In this document: piece after piece, positions 32,605 through 44,244 of the stretch
How the letters are laid out: every line of letters begins with the position of its first letter
Position numbering within the stretch: the first letter of the stretch is position 1
Program-made: the position numbers and the translations under genes
NCBI GenBank assembly: GCA_028274465.1
Contig: CM051455.1
Location: 75,564,489-75,628,488 of the forward strand
Origin: Plantago ovata
Taxonomy: Eukaryota > Streptophyta > Magnoliopsida > Lamiales > Plantaginaceae
Direction of reading: 5' to 3'
DNA: 64,000 bases
The notes under the pieces: model-generated
Databases searched by the model: none
Told to the model about the DNA's origin: nothing
The model's input: only the letters and a program-made list of their open reading frames with translations

Positions 32605-35600
32605 ATGGCTCAAGAGACAGTATTCAAGTCCTCAAAGTCATCAAAGTTGACGTGCTGAAACACGCACTGCTCCGGGGACTACTCCGGCTACAAACACAAC
32701 GAAAGTTTGTGTTGAAAAACGACCGCATATCCGAAAAACCTATGCCTCCGTCATATCTTGACACTACAAAGTGTGAGATGTTGATGCAATGGGGAGGGTT
32801 TGCAAAAGAAAAGTACATTAGGTACTTTTATGAACAAGAACTCGATGACGAAAATGAAGAGGCGCTTGAGCTTATCAAGCAGCAAGGCCTCATGAACTTT
32901 ATATCTGCTCGCACTAAGCAGGTAAGCATGATAGATACTATGGAATTCTACAACAATGCAGAAATCCAGTCCCTTACTGATAGTAAAGGAGTCACTGAAA
33001 AGTGATCTTTACTACAGTTCAAACATGCAAATCGTCCTGAGATGGACTGATTTGGCTGAAATCTTTCAGATTCCAACCACTGGAACTGAAGATGACGTCA
33101 CTGCCACTGACGAAGAAATTGAAGCTTTATACAGTGACGTCAGAAACGAGAAAATGAAGAAAGGCGAGATTGCTCCCGTGACTTGGACAAAGCACGTTAA
33201 GAGAAAGCATCTCTGCCACTCGGTCTAGTAGCTCTGCTACTGATAAAAGTTCTTGACTCCAAAGTTGGAGGAATTGACCAAGTAGGCCTAAGAAGATGGC
33301 CATTGCTGATGCATATCCATGAAAATAAAACGGAACTTAACTGGGCTAAGTACATTTTCAACAGGCTTGTTGATTGTGTTACTAAGTTTAAGGTAAAGGT
33401 AGAAGACAACAAGGTCTCACCTTCCTTTCCAGTTATGTATGGAATCAAGATATGCTACACCCTTGAACATTTCAGGATTCATCTAAGAAACCCATTGCCA
33501 ATCAAAAGTCTGTATGCAATGTGGGAAGATCATTCTACAAGCAGAATGTACCTAAGACTGCTGGAAAGAAAACTAAGAAGACAACAACTGCAAATGTTGT
33601 CAGCACAAGCCAGCAAGAAAGGTATACAACAGCTGCAGATGTTACCACTCAGCAACTTAGAGATGAAACTGCTGTTGGTGGTGGTAACACAAATGAAACT
33701 GCTGTAGAAAATCAACAAGGTACGTGTACAACAGCCGTTGCTGAAAATGCAACCATAGATGCCTCTGGGAAACTGGAGAAATCTAACAAGAAAAAGAGGA
33801 AAGCTGATGATGACACTCAGACTGCAGCGTCATCAGCAAACCCCGTACCCAAGAGGAAACGGACCAGCAACACAAGGAAGAAAACACTGGCCCGCAAGTC
33901 AGTTCCTGCTGTCCAAGACCTCTCAGACAATTCCAAGACAAATGCTGAAACGCATTTCCAGTAGATGTTGCTGAGGTGATTACTGAAACCTACGTCAGCA
34001 ATGTTGAAGTGTTTGCGGAAGCCTTCAACAGTCAACTTAATGTTGATACCTCTACTGAGAATAGACCATAAGGCAGTGGAAATGAAATTCCTGCCCAAGT
34101 CCCAGATATCTACATTGTAGATAATTTAGATGATCCAACTATGGAACCAGCAAGTGACATTGCTGCTGATCTGCAAAAAGCGGCACTTGCTGATGCTGCT
34201 GAAAAGATGGTTGCTGAACAAGCAACTCATCAAGTTGCTGAAACCCCGCTTGCTGAAGGACCAGTTGCTGAGACAGCAATAGTTCCAGTTCCAGAAGTTG
34301 CTGAAGCATAAGAAGCATTATTCAACGATGCATCTCGTGATGCTGAGAATACTGACCCAAGTTCACCCAAGACATCAATCGACAAAGTCCAGCTTGTACT
34401 GGAAGAAATAAGCAAACAAATGGAGTTGGAGATTGAAGAATCATCCAATAAATCCATTGATGTCTTCATGACAAGCAGTGAACTCAAGGGACAAGATGCT
34501 TCTGCTCAACTTGTCATTTCAGAGACAAGGGAGATTGCTGAAACCGCACAGCTTTCTCAAAAAGAGCAAGACAAGAAGTCTGCTGAAGAAACAGTCCAAG
34601 AAGCTGAAGAAACTGTTAATGCTGAGAGGACTGAGCCACAACCTGTCCTTCTTCAGCAGGTAGTTAATTCAACCATCAGTAAAACTTCAATTTCTGAAAC
34701 TTATTCTTTTGCTAATATTATATTATCTCTACAGACTTCTCAAGATGCAAGTCAGATGGTTGCTGAAGCCTCTGCACCAGAACCAATACTCCCTGCTCAG
34801 CAGGTAGTTAATGATTTTGGTATTAAAACTAAGTTTGACAGCTTAGTACTTGTATCTAACTCTAATTTATTTCAGGATGAACAAATGGAGGATGTTGCTC
34901 AAGCTCCTCATGGAATGGAAATTGTACAACATGAGCTTGCTGACTCTCAGCATGTAAATCATGTTTCATATATGAACTCTAAAACAATTCTCCAAACCAA
35001 TCCTGATCTAAATAACGTTCTTTTTCAGGCTCAAAAGGAGACCACTGATGTGGTACTCATCACTGAAGATCATCAAGTAAGTTCTGAGGAACTGTACTTG
35101 AACTTCAAAAGGACTACTTTGTCAAGAGTTGCTAAGTCCGTCAGCAACTGGCAAAGATATAGGCGAATGGACTTCTCTGATCTTCACCTTCATCTTTCAA
35201 ACGAGAAAAAGAGATCTTCTCTGCTAAAGCTCGAAACATTTGTCCACTCCATCCTTCCTGAAGAAATAACATATTCTCAGCAAATGAGCTCGAATCTGAT
35301 TGCTCAAATCAGAGAGAATATGAAGGCAAAATTCAAGAGTGCCTCTCCAGCTGAACAAGCTGTGATGCTCAAAGGTCATTTGTAGCTGTGGTGGCTGATC
35401 CCCACAAAATCAATGAGGATGAGGAAGTGACAAGTGTTGCTTTGTATAAGCACGTTGAGCTAGTCATTCTGATCGACGATGATGAAGAAGAAGAAGAAGA
35501 AGAAGATGAGAACATTCCAACTGATCCCACTGATGATGAAGGGAAATATTCCAAGGACAAGAAAGACGATGATGATGACAATCAAGGTCCAAGTCCTGAT

Positions 35601-37826
35601 GCTGGAGGATTGAAGTTGACAGTTGTTGAAAATGCTCAACCCGAAAATCAGCAAGCTGAACAACAACAACCTCAGCAAGAATCTCAACCTCCTCCTGCTG
35701 CTACTGAAAATCAAGCACCTGTGCAAGGTGCTGATACTGAAGAAGAATATGCCAGAAAAAGGGCTGCGTTGAAAAATGGCAAAAGTCCAATTTCTGATGC
35801 CAAGGTTACTGAAGAAAACCTTGATGATGATGATGAACAAGATGAAGATTACCAACGCGCTCTCCAGAACAGTCTCTTGATCCATGCAAGGCATACACAG
35901 GATCTAGAGATTGGTCAATCTTCAGGAGTAAGATCAACGGAAGTCCCCTCCCTTCCATTAACTACTGGCAAAACTCCAGTCATTGAGTCTCAAACGTTGC
36001 CTTCAGCAACAACTCAATTAAAACTAACTACCGGTGAAACTCCAGTTGTTGAGTCTGAAGCGTTGCCATCAGCAACCACTCGAGAAAAAGGAAGTGAAGC
36101 TACTGATAAAGGTTCAAAAGTTGCTCAACTTGATGAATCTGAGGATGATGACTACTTGTCAGAAAATGAGGATGAACAATCCAAGCGAGACCCAAAAGTT
36201 GTTCAGATTCCTCCTCCTGATTACATCAATGACTTAGACGATGGTCTAAGAGCAGAATTGCTGACGCTTGATGATCAGTTTGCTTCCGAAGTTAAGGTTC
36301 ATTCCTTGACACCACAACTAGTGCCGTTCCCAAGAGTTGAGGAGTTTACTCCTAGAATATTGGCACTGAAGAAAGTCCATGATGCCTGCAAAGCTGAAGA
36401 TGAGACATTGCTTGCTGAGAGCCCGCTTGATATTGGAAAAATATTGGCTACAGTGCTGAGACGCACTACCACTTTGACAATAGCTCAGAAAGACATCAGT
36501 CTTTATCACAAGAGCTATGAAGAAGATGTCAGTCAAGCACTCCGGTTAGCAAAGACCGCATTAGTGAAGGCTCAGACTTTCATGGAAGAAAAGGCCGCAA
36601 CAGAGAAAAGACATGAAGAGAACATGATGAGTATTCAAAGAGAGTTGTCAAAAATGACTTCTGACCAACAACAAATCATCATGAAGTATAACAGTTTAAG
36701 CACTCTTGCTGAAAATTGCAATGAGTTCTATTCTCTGCACATCACTCCGATGTTGCAATCCATGTCTAAGGGGGAAGAGAAAAGTACTAGAAAAAGAAAA
36801 CAAGCTCCTCCTGCTGTTGATGAGCCACTGCCCATAGAACCGCTTGCTGAAAAAGAGCAAAGTTCTAAAAGGCAAGCAGAATCTGAGTTGAATTCAGCAA
36901 GTCCCAAAAAGAGAAAAACCACTGCTGAAACTCAAGATTTTTGCCACACTGAAAGTCATCAAAATCTGAATGAAGATGATGAAGCTGATGACAATCAAAC
37001 AATATCTCAAGCCATAAGAGCTAGACCCTTAACAGCCTTGACTCCGTCTGGCCACTCAAAGCATTTCTCGTCTGACTCTTCAGCAAGAGATCAAAACAAT
37101 GCTAAGACAAGAAGAAGAAGGCAAAGACAGGAAGAAAAGAGGTTGGCCAGCATTGCTATTGGCTCCGGCATTGAATACACAAAGACCAGTAATGAAGAAA
37201 CCACTCAGAATGTAATCAGAAACACTCATGGTTGCTGGATCTTAAAGCTGGAAGACTTGCTGGTGAATGAGTTCTTTCCTACATCCATATTGAACTAAAT
37301 GTTCAAATGGATTGAACTCAAGGTACAGAGAAAACAAAGCGAAGAATCCCTCCCAAGAAATATTGTTGGGAGATGGTTGAATCTTGAGGTCTCAGTAAGA
37401 AGAACTGCCATTGGTAAGAATTATAAACCAGAACCAAATCTGATCAAACCACCTGGCATTGCTTACTACTCTGACCCAGTAACAAAGAAAACAAAGAAGA
37501 GACTTGGATTGATTCCTTATGAGTACTTCTATCTCACTGCTAAGGATCAAGAAGAAGATCTTCTCTGGCTAAGAAAGATTCATCCAAAAAGCATTTCAGA
37601 TACACAGCTTCTCCATGCCAGCAATTGGGGCATGCATTTGTGGGTGATTAATTACATGGAAATGAATGCTGAAAAGCACCATCATACCGCCTGCAAAAAC
37701 GCAAGAATTCTTCAACTACAAGTCCGTAGGCTTCTGGAAAACTACGAAAAGGACTGTGTTGAATTTACTGCACTTACTGAGAAGAGTGTAAGAGAGATTT
37801 TGAGAAAATCTTCTGGAAAAGCTTAA
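32605..37826 (+). CDS. ORF3 of element D, right copy (env-position ORF, nuclear-like features)
   Basis: About 1,700 codons, mostly open: starts M-A-Q-E-T-V-F-K (ATG 32605). Main open pieces are 32652-33005, 32956-33228, 33303-33964 (two frames), 34420-35385 and 35388-37298, then the same frame after one TAA to 37826. The N-terminal part (L-M-Q-W-G-G-F-A-K-E-K-Y-I onward) resembles the plant env-like/transposon-associated domain in general pattern only. The middle is Ala/Glu/Gln-rich with repeated V-A-E, then an acidic run near 35480, and a coiled-coil segment near 36500-36720. Basic clusters K-K-K-R-K, P-K-R-K-R, R-K-R-K and P-K-K-R-K look like nuclear localisation signals. I see no signal peptide or membrane segment. 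Function unknown; an envelope role is not supported by this sequence. Confidence 0.65.
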
Positions 37827-38076
37827 TTCTCTATAATAGTTTTTGTTAAAGTTTTCTTGCTGATTCTATTTAAGTTATCTCTGCTACTTCTTGTAAACTT
37901 CTGAAAGATAACTATCAGCAATGAAGCTTTTGACTCTTATTGGTTTTTTGATTCTGCAATTTACTTATGCTTATTGTTTATTTATTCAAGTATGCTTGCA
38001 TTAATCATCTGATTTATTCAACATCAGAAACCTCTAAAAGGGTAACAATTAATTTAGCCATGGATTGCTGACATCA

Positions 38077-38090
38077 AAAAGGGGGAAATT
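38077..38090 (+). promoter_or_regulatory. Polypurine tract of element D
   Basis: AAAAGGGGGAAATT immediately upstream of the 3' LTR; primes plus-strand synthesis in the family. Confidence 0.88.
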
Positions 38091-39699
38091 TGTTAGGAAA
38101 CTTGTAATTTTGATGAGCAATTAACCATGCTAAATTAAGGAAAGTCCAGTAACTAGTACTCTTAAGGTCCATAGGAATTTAGAATTTTAAGGACATTGTA
38201 AAAGAGGAACGTTTGCTGAAGACTTAGATTAGGTGCTAGATAGGTTGGTTTTTACCGCGTATGATGTATTTTATTTTCTGAAAAGAAAATAACCTATTGA
38301 AGCATTTGCTGACGATGTACTTTGTTTTTACAAACAAACTATTGAAGCATTTAGAAACCGCTCAGAATCTTGAAGATTTTTGAAGATCTGAAGAATTGAA
38401 GATTTCGAAGAAACTGGAGAATTGAAGAATTCGAAGATCTGAAGACTAGAAGATTTCTGAAGACTGGTATCTATAAAGGCACATGTTGCTCAGAAAGTGG
38501 AAACTTCATCAACAACATTGCATAAGTGAAAATCTGAAAGACAGAGTAGGTTGTGCTTGCTGAAACTGAGACTGACCACTTGCTGATGGAACATATGTGA
38601 CCTCTTGCTGAAAGTATTGACTTTTGTGCTCCAATGTTACTGTTTGAATTCTATTCAAATAAGCATTAAATGCAAAGCTTGCACGCGAAGAACATGAAGA
38701 CTAGAAGACAAACAAGGACGCTGCTGAAAGTACAAAAGTAAGATAGTGCCATCTTAAGGATCAAAAGCCTTGGAATTTAAAATTCAAACGGCTCCTTACT
38801 TGCACTATAAATAGAGGTCATCCGGCGAAGAGTTGAAGTGTGTCAACAACGTGATCATACTCTCACTTGTGCTTAAACTCACATACCTTCAAACTCTCTA
38901 TACTGCCATTGATCCGTTCCAAGACTTAAAGCTTGAAAAAGCTACTTGTGAAGAAGTAGAACAAACTCGTCTAAGAAATTAGTTAAGTGTTCTTCCTTTC
39001 GAACAAGAACAAGTCTTGACACCAGAAACAATCAAACTTGTTTACTGCAAAGTATTCAAAGTTGTGTTTCTTAGATTACTTGTTGTAACTGAATAAGTTA
39101 TAATTAAGTTATCTCACCCCAAAACTCTCTAACTGAAAATACACCCTTTCAAGCGTGATATTCAGGGGAACTTAATCGAGCATAGTGTTGCTGATTAAAA
39201 GTACCAAGTTTGGTGGAGAATAAGGTTACGTTCTATAGATTAGGTTGGAGACGAAGCAAGTGTGCTTTGGTTTCTGTTTGAATCGCTTTAGATAGGAGAT
39301 TGTAAGGAACCTCAATCATATCTTAGTGGATTCAGTCCTAGAAAGGACAAAGTGGATTAGTTGAGAGATTACGCCACTCTCAGATACTACTATAAAAGTG
39401 TTTGTGTTATTTACTTACTGTACTTAGTTTTCAGCAAATCATATCTGTCTGTACACAGTCACTCACATCACTTGCTGAAACCTTTACTTACTGAAAGAGC
39501 TTCCGCTCTCTGATTTTAAGTATCAACAAACCTAGCTACTGAAAAGTAACTTACGCTTGCTGAGAAAGTTAAGTATCAGCAAACTCATTACTGAAAAGTA
39601 ATAAGCACTTGATGAGAAAGTTTTAAACGACGAAAGTTTGAAAAGACTATTCACCCCCCCCCCCCTCTAGTATTTTCTTGTTGTTTAAAGGGACCAACA
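38091..39699 (+). repeat. 3' LTR of element D (1609 bp)
   Basis: TGTTAGG to CCAACA. It lacks the local duplication seen in the 5' LTR and an 18-bp stretch near 39499. Hairpin with 9-bp stem and GAAA loop at 38271-38292. Right target duplication GAGGA follows at 39700-39704. The C-run near 39650 is longer than in the 5' LTR. Confidence 0.93.
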
Positions 39700-41046
39700 G
39701 AGGACCTCCCTGATGAGCACTTAATGAAGTCTAATGAAGAGCCATGGTATGCAGATATTGTAAACTATTTGGCTATGAATGTTTGCCCCACTAAATTTTC
39801 AGCCTCAGACAAGAAAGCTCTTGCCAAGCGTTGCAGGACTTACATATGGGATGATCCACATCTATTCAAGGAAGGAGCTGATGGGATCCTAAGGAGATGC
39901 GTGCCACAAGAAGAGCAACAAAGCGTGCTGAGCCATTGCCATGAGCTTAATTGTGGGGGACACTATAGTGGGTTGAAAACAGCTCACAAGGTACTGCAAG
40001 CAGGATTTTTCTGGCCAACAATATACAAAGATGCTCGAAGTTTTGTGAAGAATTGTGACCCATGTCAACGAGGTGGTAGTATTGGCAAGAAAGATGAAAT
40101 GCCCCTTCAAGGGAATCTAGTGGTAGAACCTTTCGATGTATGGGGAATTGATTTCATGGGACCATTTCCATCAAGTGGAGGCTATGTATACATTCTTGTT
40201 GCAGTGGATTATGTGACTAAATGGGTGGAGACAATTCCTACGAAAACAAATGACGGCGCAGTGGTTATGAAGTTCTTGAAGGAGGTAATATTCTCTAGAT
40301 TTGGGTGCCCTAGGACAATCATCAGTGATGGAGGGTCACACTTCGTCAATAGAACGTTTGCCTCCCTTCTTAAGAGATACAGTGTCCACCATAGTGTCGC
40401 TACACCATATCACCCACAGACATCGGGACAAGTCGAGATCAGCAACCGTCAAATTAAGAAAATCCTAGAGCGAGTAGTGAAGCCTAGTAGGAAGGATTGG
40501 GCAGGAAAATTGAATGATGCACTTTGGGCATACAGGACTAGCTACAAGACGGTGATCGGGACCACTCCGTACAGACTTGTGTATGGGAAAGCATGTCATC
40601 TTCCCGTAGAACTAGAACACAAGGCTTATTGGGCTATAAAGGCACTCAATCTTGATATGGAGAAAGCTGGCGAGGAACGATTGTTGCAACTAGATGAGCT
40701 TGATGAATTACGACTAGGTGCTTATGAAAATTCCAAGATCTACAAGGAACGTACTAAGAAGTATCATGATCGTGGTATAGTACGTAAGGAATTGATTCCT
40801 GGACAAAAAGCTTTGGTATTTAATTCTCGTCTTCGACTATTTCCTGGAAAGCTCCGTACTCGTTGGGATGGACCGTACGAAATTATCGAAGTTTCTCCCC
40901 ATGGAGCTGTAAAACTCTTTGATCCAATGACGGGCAATACCTTCAAGGTGAATGGCCAGCGAGTGAAGCCATACTTCGAGATATCTAGTGATCAAAGGGA
41001 GGTTGATCACCTTGAGCTTACCCTTACCGCCTCCACTAAAGGTTAG
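39700..41046 (+). CDS. pol: pol of element C, part 2: integrase
   Basis: Continuation of the C pol frame after element D; 39700-39704 is the duplicated target GAGGA. It contains the zinc-binding HHCC domain (H-x3-H around 39930-39965, C-x2-C in N-C-D-P-C-Q-R-G near 40055). The catalytic triad is D (40150-40152, in W-G-I-D-F-M-G-P-F), D (40327-40329, in I-I-S-D-G-G-S-H-F) and E (40435-40437), with the canonical 35 residues between the last two. A C-terminal domain follows with [13 protein letters not shown] at 41044-41046. All catalytic residues are kept. Confidence 0.93.
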   Translation, partial: EDLPDEHLMKSNEEPWYADIVNYLAMNVCPTKFSASDKKALAKRCRTYIWDDPHLFKEGADGILRRCVPQEEQQSVLSHCHELNCGGHYSGLKTAHKVLQAGFFWPTIYKDARSFVKNCDPCQRGGSIGKKDEMPLQGNLVVEPFDVWGIDFMGPFPSSGGYVYILVAVDYVTKWVETIPTKTNDGAVVMKFLKEVIFSRFGCPRTIISDGGSHFVNRTFASLLKRYSVHHSVATPYHPQTSGQVEISNRQIKKILERVVKPSRKDWAGKLNDALWAYRTSYKTVIGTTPYRLVYGKACHLPVELEHKAYWAIKALNLDMEKAGEERLLQLDELDELRLGAYENSKIYKERTKKYHDRGIVRKELIPGQKALVFNSRLRLFPGKLRTRWDGPYEIIEVSPHGAVKLFDPMTGNTFKVNGQRVKPYFEISSDQREVDHLELTLTASTKG

Positions 41047-42571
41047 TGTGTTTTGTTGTTTTGTTTTCTCACGAGTTTGATTGAGTATTATAGGTCACTT
41101 GTACAAGCATTAGATCTCACCTTGAATCCACTTTCGACGTTCGGGACGAGCGACGATGTTCAGGTTTGGGGAGGAGGTTATCGCTGGTTATCTCTATACT
41201 TATCTTGCTTATGATAAACTCGTGAAATTTTTTGCATTTGCATGTTTACTGCTTTCCTAGGATAGTCTTGCATGTTTTATATGGAGTTTATTGCCGAATT
41301 TTTTGAACTTTTTTATTGGGTAGACCAACTAACTATGCCATTAATCATATGCTTCATCTCTATGAATTTGTTTGAGGTTTTTCTCGCTTGGCTTATCACA
41401 TTTATGTATTGCACTTAGTTAAGCCTGGTAGTCTCGACATCACTTAGTGGTGTTTTCTCTACTGCGGTTCACGAAGGCCTTTATAATAGGATGATGCATG
41501 TTAGGGTCTTATGGTTGTTTTCCCGAGTAATTATGAACCTAAGAGGCAACAAGTCTTCACCATGCTTTGAGATTGCTAAATGCCTAGGAAGGAGGTAGTG
41601 TGAGGTTGTGTGATCCTTTATTTGCAGCCTATTCTTTCGAATAGGTTTGGGGAGGGGGTTACACTATCATTAGACTTGTTTTTCGTTTTTCATTTCTGTG
41701 TTGTGAGTTTATTTTTCCTTTCTCGTAAATTTTGTACTCCAACCTATTCTTTCGAATAGGTTTGGGGAGGTCGTTTGTCATTTTTTGTTTCTCTTTTCGT
41801 TATGCTACTGCTGGCTAAAAAAAATCCAAAAAAAGAGAAAAAAAAAAAAGAAAAAAATTTCCAGGAAAAAAGAAAAAAAAGAAAAAAAAAAAGAAACTGG
41901 AAAGAAAAAAGAAGGAAAACAGAAAAGATCCCAAAAGAGCAAAGAAGGGTCCAAAAAAAAAAGCCAAATAGCAGTTTAGCAAAGTGTTGTGTCTCATTTT
42001 CCAATTCTTGTAATGTTCGTAATCGTGTTTGTAATTTTTTTTTCTTTTGTTTTTTAGTGACATCTGTTCTAGACCACACTCGTCCTGCCATTCAGGAAGT
42101 GGTGGAAAGCTTAAGGCTTTGCTTGAGAGATGGGTAGAATAGGGGAGTGTTATCTTTTATAGGGAACCCTCCTTCGTTTGATGAGAGCCAGTATTGGTTC
42201 GACCTCTTTTGAGGAAAAGTCTTAACTTGGTGAACAGCAGTAAGTCCTCAGCTTCATAGGCACGGGACAACCATTCGTATCTTAACATGTTTCATTACGT
42301 CGTCACTGACTAGGTCCAGGTAGAGAATGTTACGAGAGGCTATCTTGTGTTAACATAAGTGCTTATGTGGATATGTATGAGTCAATCGAGGCATTCTTCA
42401 ACCTATATTCATGTTTTGATTTATATGGTTTTTGTTCATATGTTTTTGATAGATTCGGTAGATTAGTTCATTTTATTTGGCATGAGACTCCATTTTATGT
42501 GTTGCATTGTTTTTTGCATTAGAGTCTAGCTTAGTTGCTTGAGGAAAAGCGAAGGTTCGGTTTGGGGAGTT
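41047..42571 (+). other. 3' non-coding domain and PPT of element C
   Basis: No gene. It holds hairpins at 41626-41647 and 41741-41762, and GGTTTGGGGAGG-type motifs at 41163-41174, 41644-41655, 41759-41770 and 42559-42570; the last is the functional PPT next to the LTR. A purine-only tract lies at about 41816-41970. Long lysine-rich and phenylalanine-rich frames over this tract are composition artefacts. No env-like ORF is present between integrase and LTR. Confidence 0.75.
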
Positions 42572-43817
42572 TGATGAATGTGTATTTTACACTTTCATTC
42601 GAGTCTTTTTCACCTATTTTAGCTATCCTCTATGTTAATTTAGCTATGTTTTATGCATTTTATTAGAATAGTGTCACGTTTCCCTTTAGTTTTTATTTTA
42701 CAGGTTTTGGTTGAAAAACGAGGATTTCCGGGCAATTATATTGAAGTAGACAAGGAATTGGTGTTCCAGAAGCCTAATTGGAGTATCTGAAGGTTTCCGG
42801 ATAGGATTTGAAGTCTAGGGGTCGAATCTGGAGGTTAGAAGGCCACTAGAAGTCAGAAACCGAGTCCGAAAAGGGGAAGAAATCCAAAAACGTGTCAAAA
42901 ACGCGTAAATTCTAGAAAAATACTCCCGGGCGAATCGCCCGGGATGTGGGGCGAATCGCCCCACACCAGGCGAGTCGCCCGGTGTGTGGGCCCTTCGCCC
43001 CACACAATTCGAACACTATATATAGTTGCTCAGTTTTTCATACTTTCCCAGACCTTCTCTCTCACCTTTCTCTGTAGTTTTAGGTAGGAACTTCCCAGAG
43101 CCTGTTATGGGGGTTCATAGCTTAGGAGATACTTTTTCTTATCCGTTTGGAGCTTGTAAGATCGTGATTCTTCGGAGACTGACAACCTTCGGTAACATTG
43201 TATCTTACAGTTTTTGTACGTATTTTTATATATCTTTCAACATGTTTTCTTCTATGAATTCTGTTGATTGCATGACAACTATGAGTAGCTAAACTTCTCA
43301 TTGGTGGTAGTATGTGAATTCTTAGCGAAGGGTTGATAATTATGCTAATGGCTATATCGCGCATTATACTCCGTGTTATTGCTTTATTTCTTTGATCTAA
43401 CTAAATCTCTATCTTCGTATTGTTGATTAATTATTGCACACAATTGGACAATTCATTGGTCTTCGACCTATCTAAATTTATATCTTCGTAGTGTTTGATA
43501 ATTACAACAGGACAATTCATTGATCAAAGATCTCCATGCAAGACCGAGGAATTTACGCATGATTATTAACCCGTTATGCTTTGAAGGACCATACTATCAC
43601 CAATCTCCATTATCTGTTAGAAAAACCTTTGCTAAACCGTCTACTGTTTTTATATTCTTTAATTAAATTAGATAAAGCTAGTTATAGTCCTTAGAGATCG
43701 ACACTCGAGGTTATTCTACTGCTACACTACAGTTTTCGTTGTAGTTGTGAATTGCCTTTGGCTAAATAACAAATTTATTTGATTCGCGTTGGACCACGAC
43801 ATCCAGCGCGTTCGTCA
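42572..43817 (+). repeat. 3' LTR of element C (1246 bp)
   Basis: Starts TGATGAATG, ends CGTTCGTCA. Perfect 19-bp palindromes at 42925-42943 and 42946-42964, an imperfect one at 42965-42983 and a degenerate one at 42986-43003. TATA box CTATATATAG at 43016-43025. Confidence 0.92.
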
Positions 43818-44244
43818 CGAGTCGCCCCACACACCGGGCGAATCGCCTGGTGTGGGGGAACCGCCCCACGTCCCGGGCGAATCGTCCGGGAGTTCCAGCC
43901 GGCCAATGACGCGTTTTCGACGCGTTTTTGAATTTCTTTTCCTTTCCGGACTCGGTTTTTGCCTTCTAGTGACCTTTTAGCCTTCAGACTCGACCTCTAG
44001 ACTTCAAATCCTATCCGAAATCTTCTAGATACTCCAAAAATGTCTCCGGAACACCAATTCTTTGTTCTCTTCAATATAATTGCCCGGAAAACCACGTTTT
44101 TCACCCAAAACCTGTAAAATGCAAACTAAAGGGAAACGTGACACTATTCTAATAAAATGCACTAAAATAAAGCTAAATTAACATAGAGGACAACTAAATT
44201 GGTGAAAAAAGACTCGAATGAAAGTGTAAAATACACGCTCATCA
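43818..44244 (-). repeat. 5' LTR of element B, U3 part (right piece)
   Basis: Continues the LTR broken at 12336. 43818-43822 is the right copy of C's target duplication. Palindromes at about 43832-43852 and 43871-43891, then the U3 end (reverse of TGATGAGCGTGTATTTTACAC) closing at 44244. LINE sequence begins at the next base. Confidence 0.88.

Larger units (their letters stand above)
32208..38090 (+). repeat. Second copy of element D's 3' internal region
   Basis: Matches 25653-31542 nearly base for base. The first few hundred bases (32208-32720) are rich in single-base deletions and the remainder is clean. With the 3' LTR portion to 38676 it duplicates the whole left flank of the gap. Confidence 0.9.
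17612..39699 (+). mobile_element. Element D: giant SIRE/Maximus-like Ty1/copia retrotransposon with third ORF; assembly gap inside
   Basis: Flanked by the 5-bp duplication GAGGA (17607-17611 and 39700-39704). Order: 5' LTR, tRNA-iMet PBS, gag, pol (protease, integrase, RT, RNase H), a hairpin-rich spacer, a TATA-like leader and ORF3, PPT, 3' LTR. Copia domain order plus an ORF3 after pol and the Y-V-D-D-I-I-F-G-S reverse transcriptase signature fit the SIRE/Maximus lineage. Apparent length is 22.1 kb, but a 100-N gap is flanked by two copies of the same ~6.45 kb (25653-32107 and 32208-38676). If this is a contig overlap the true length is about 15.5 kb. Confidence 0.92.
12337..43817 (+). mobile_element. 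Element C: complete Athila-like Ty3/gypsy retrotransposon, interrupted by copia D
   Basis: Both LTRs, PBS, gag, pol (protease-RT-RNase H then integrase), a 3' non-coding domain and PPT are present. The 5-bp target duplication CGAGT flanks it (12332-12336 and 43818-43822). Removing D and one copy of D's duplication gives about 9.39 kb. It lies in the U3 of element B's LTR. LTRs are 1258 and 1246 bp and look alike with scattered differences, so it is not very recent, yet its pol frame is still open. Confidence 0.93.

Noticed and set aside
25653..38676. Real tandem duplication giving two ORF3 genes
   Set aside because: Error pattern toward a standard 100-N gap favours an unmerged overlap; kept only as an alternative pending read data.
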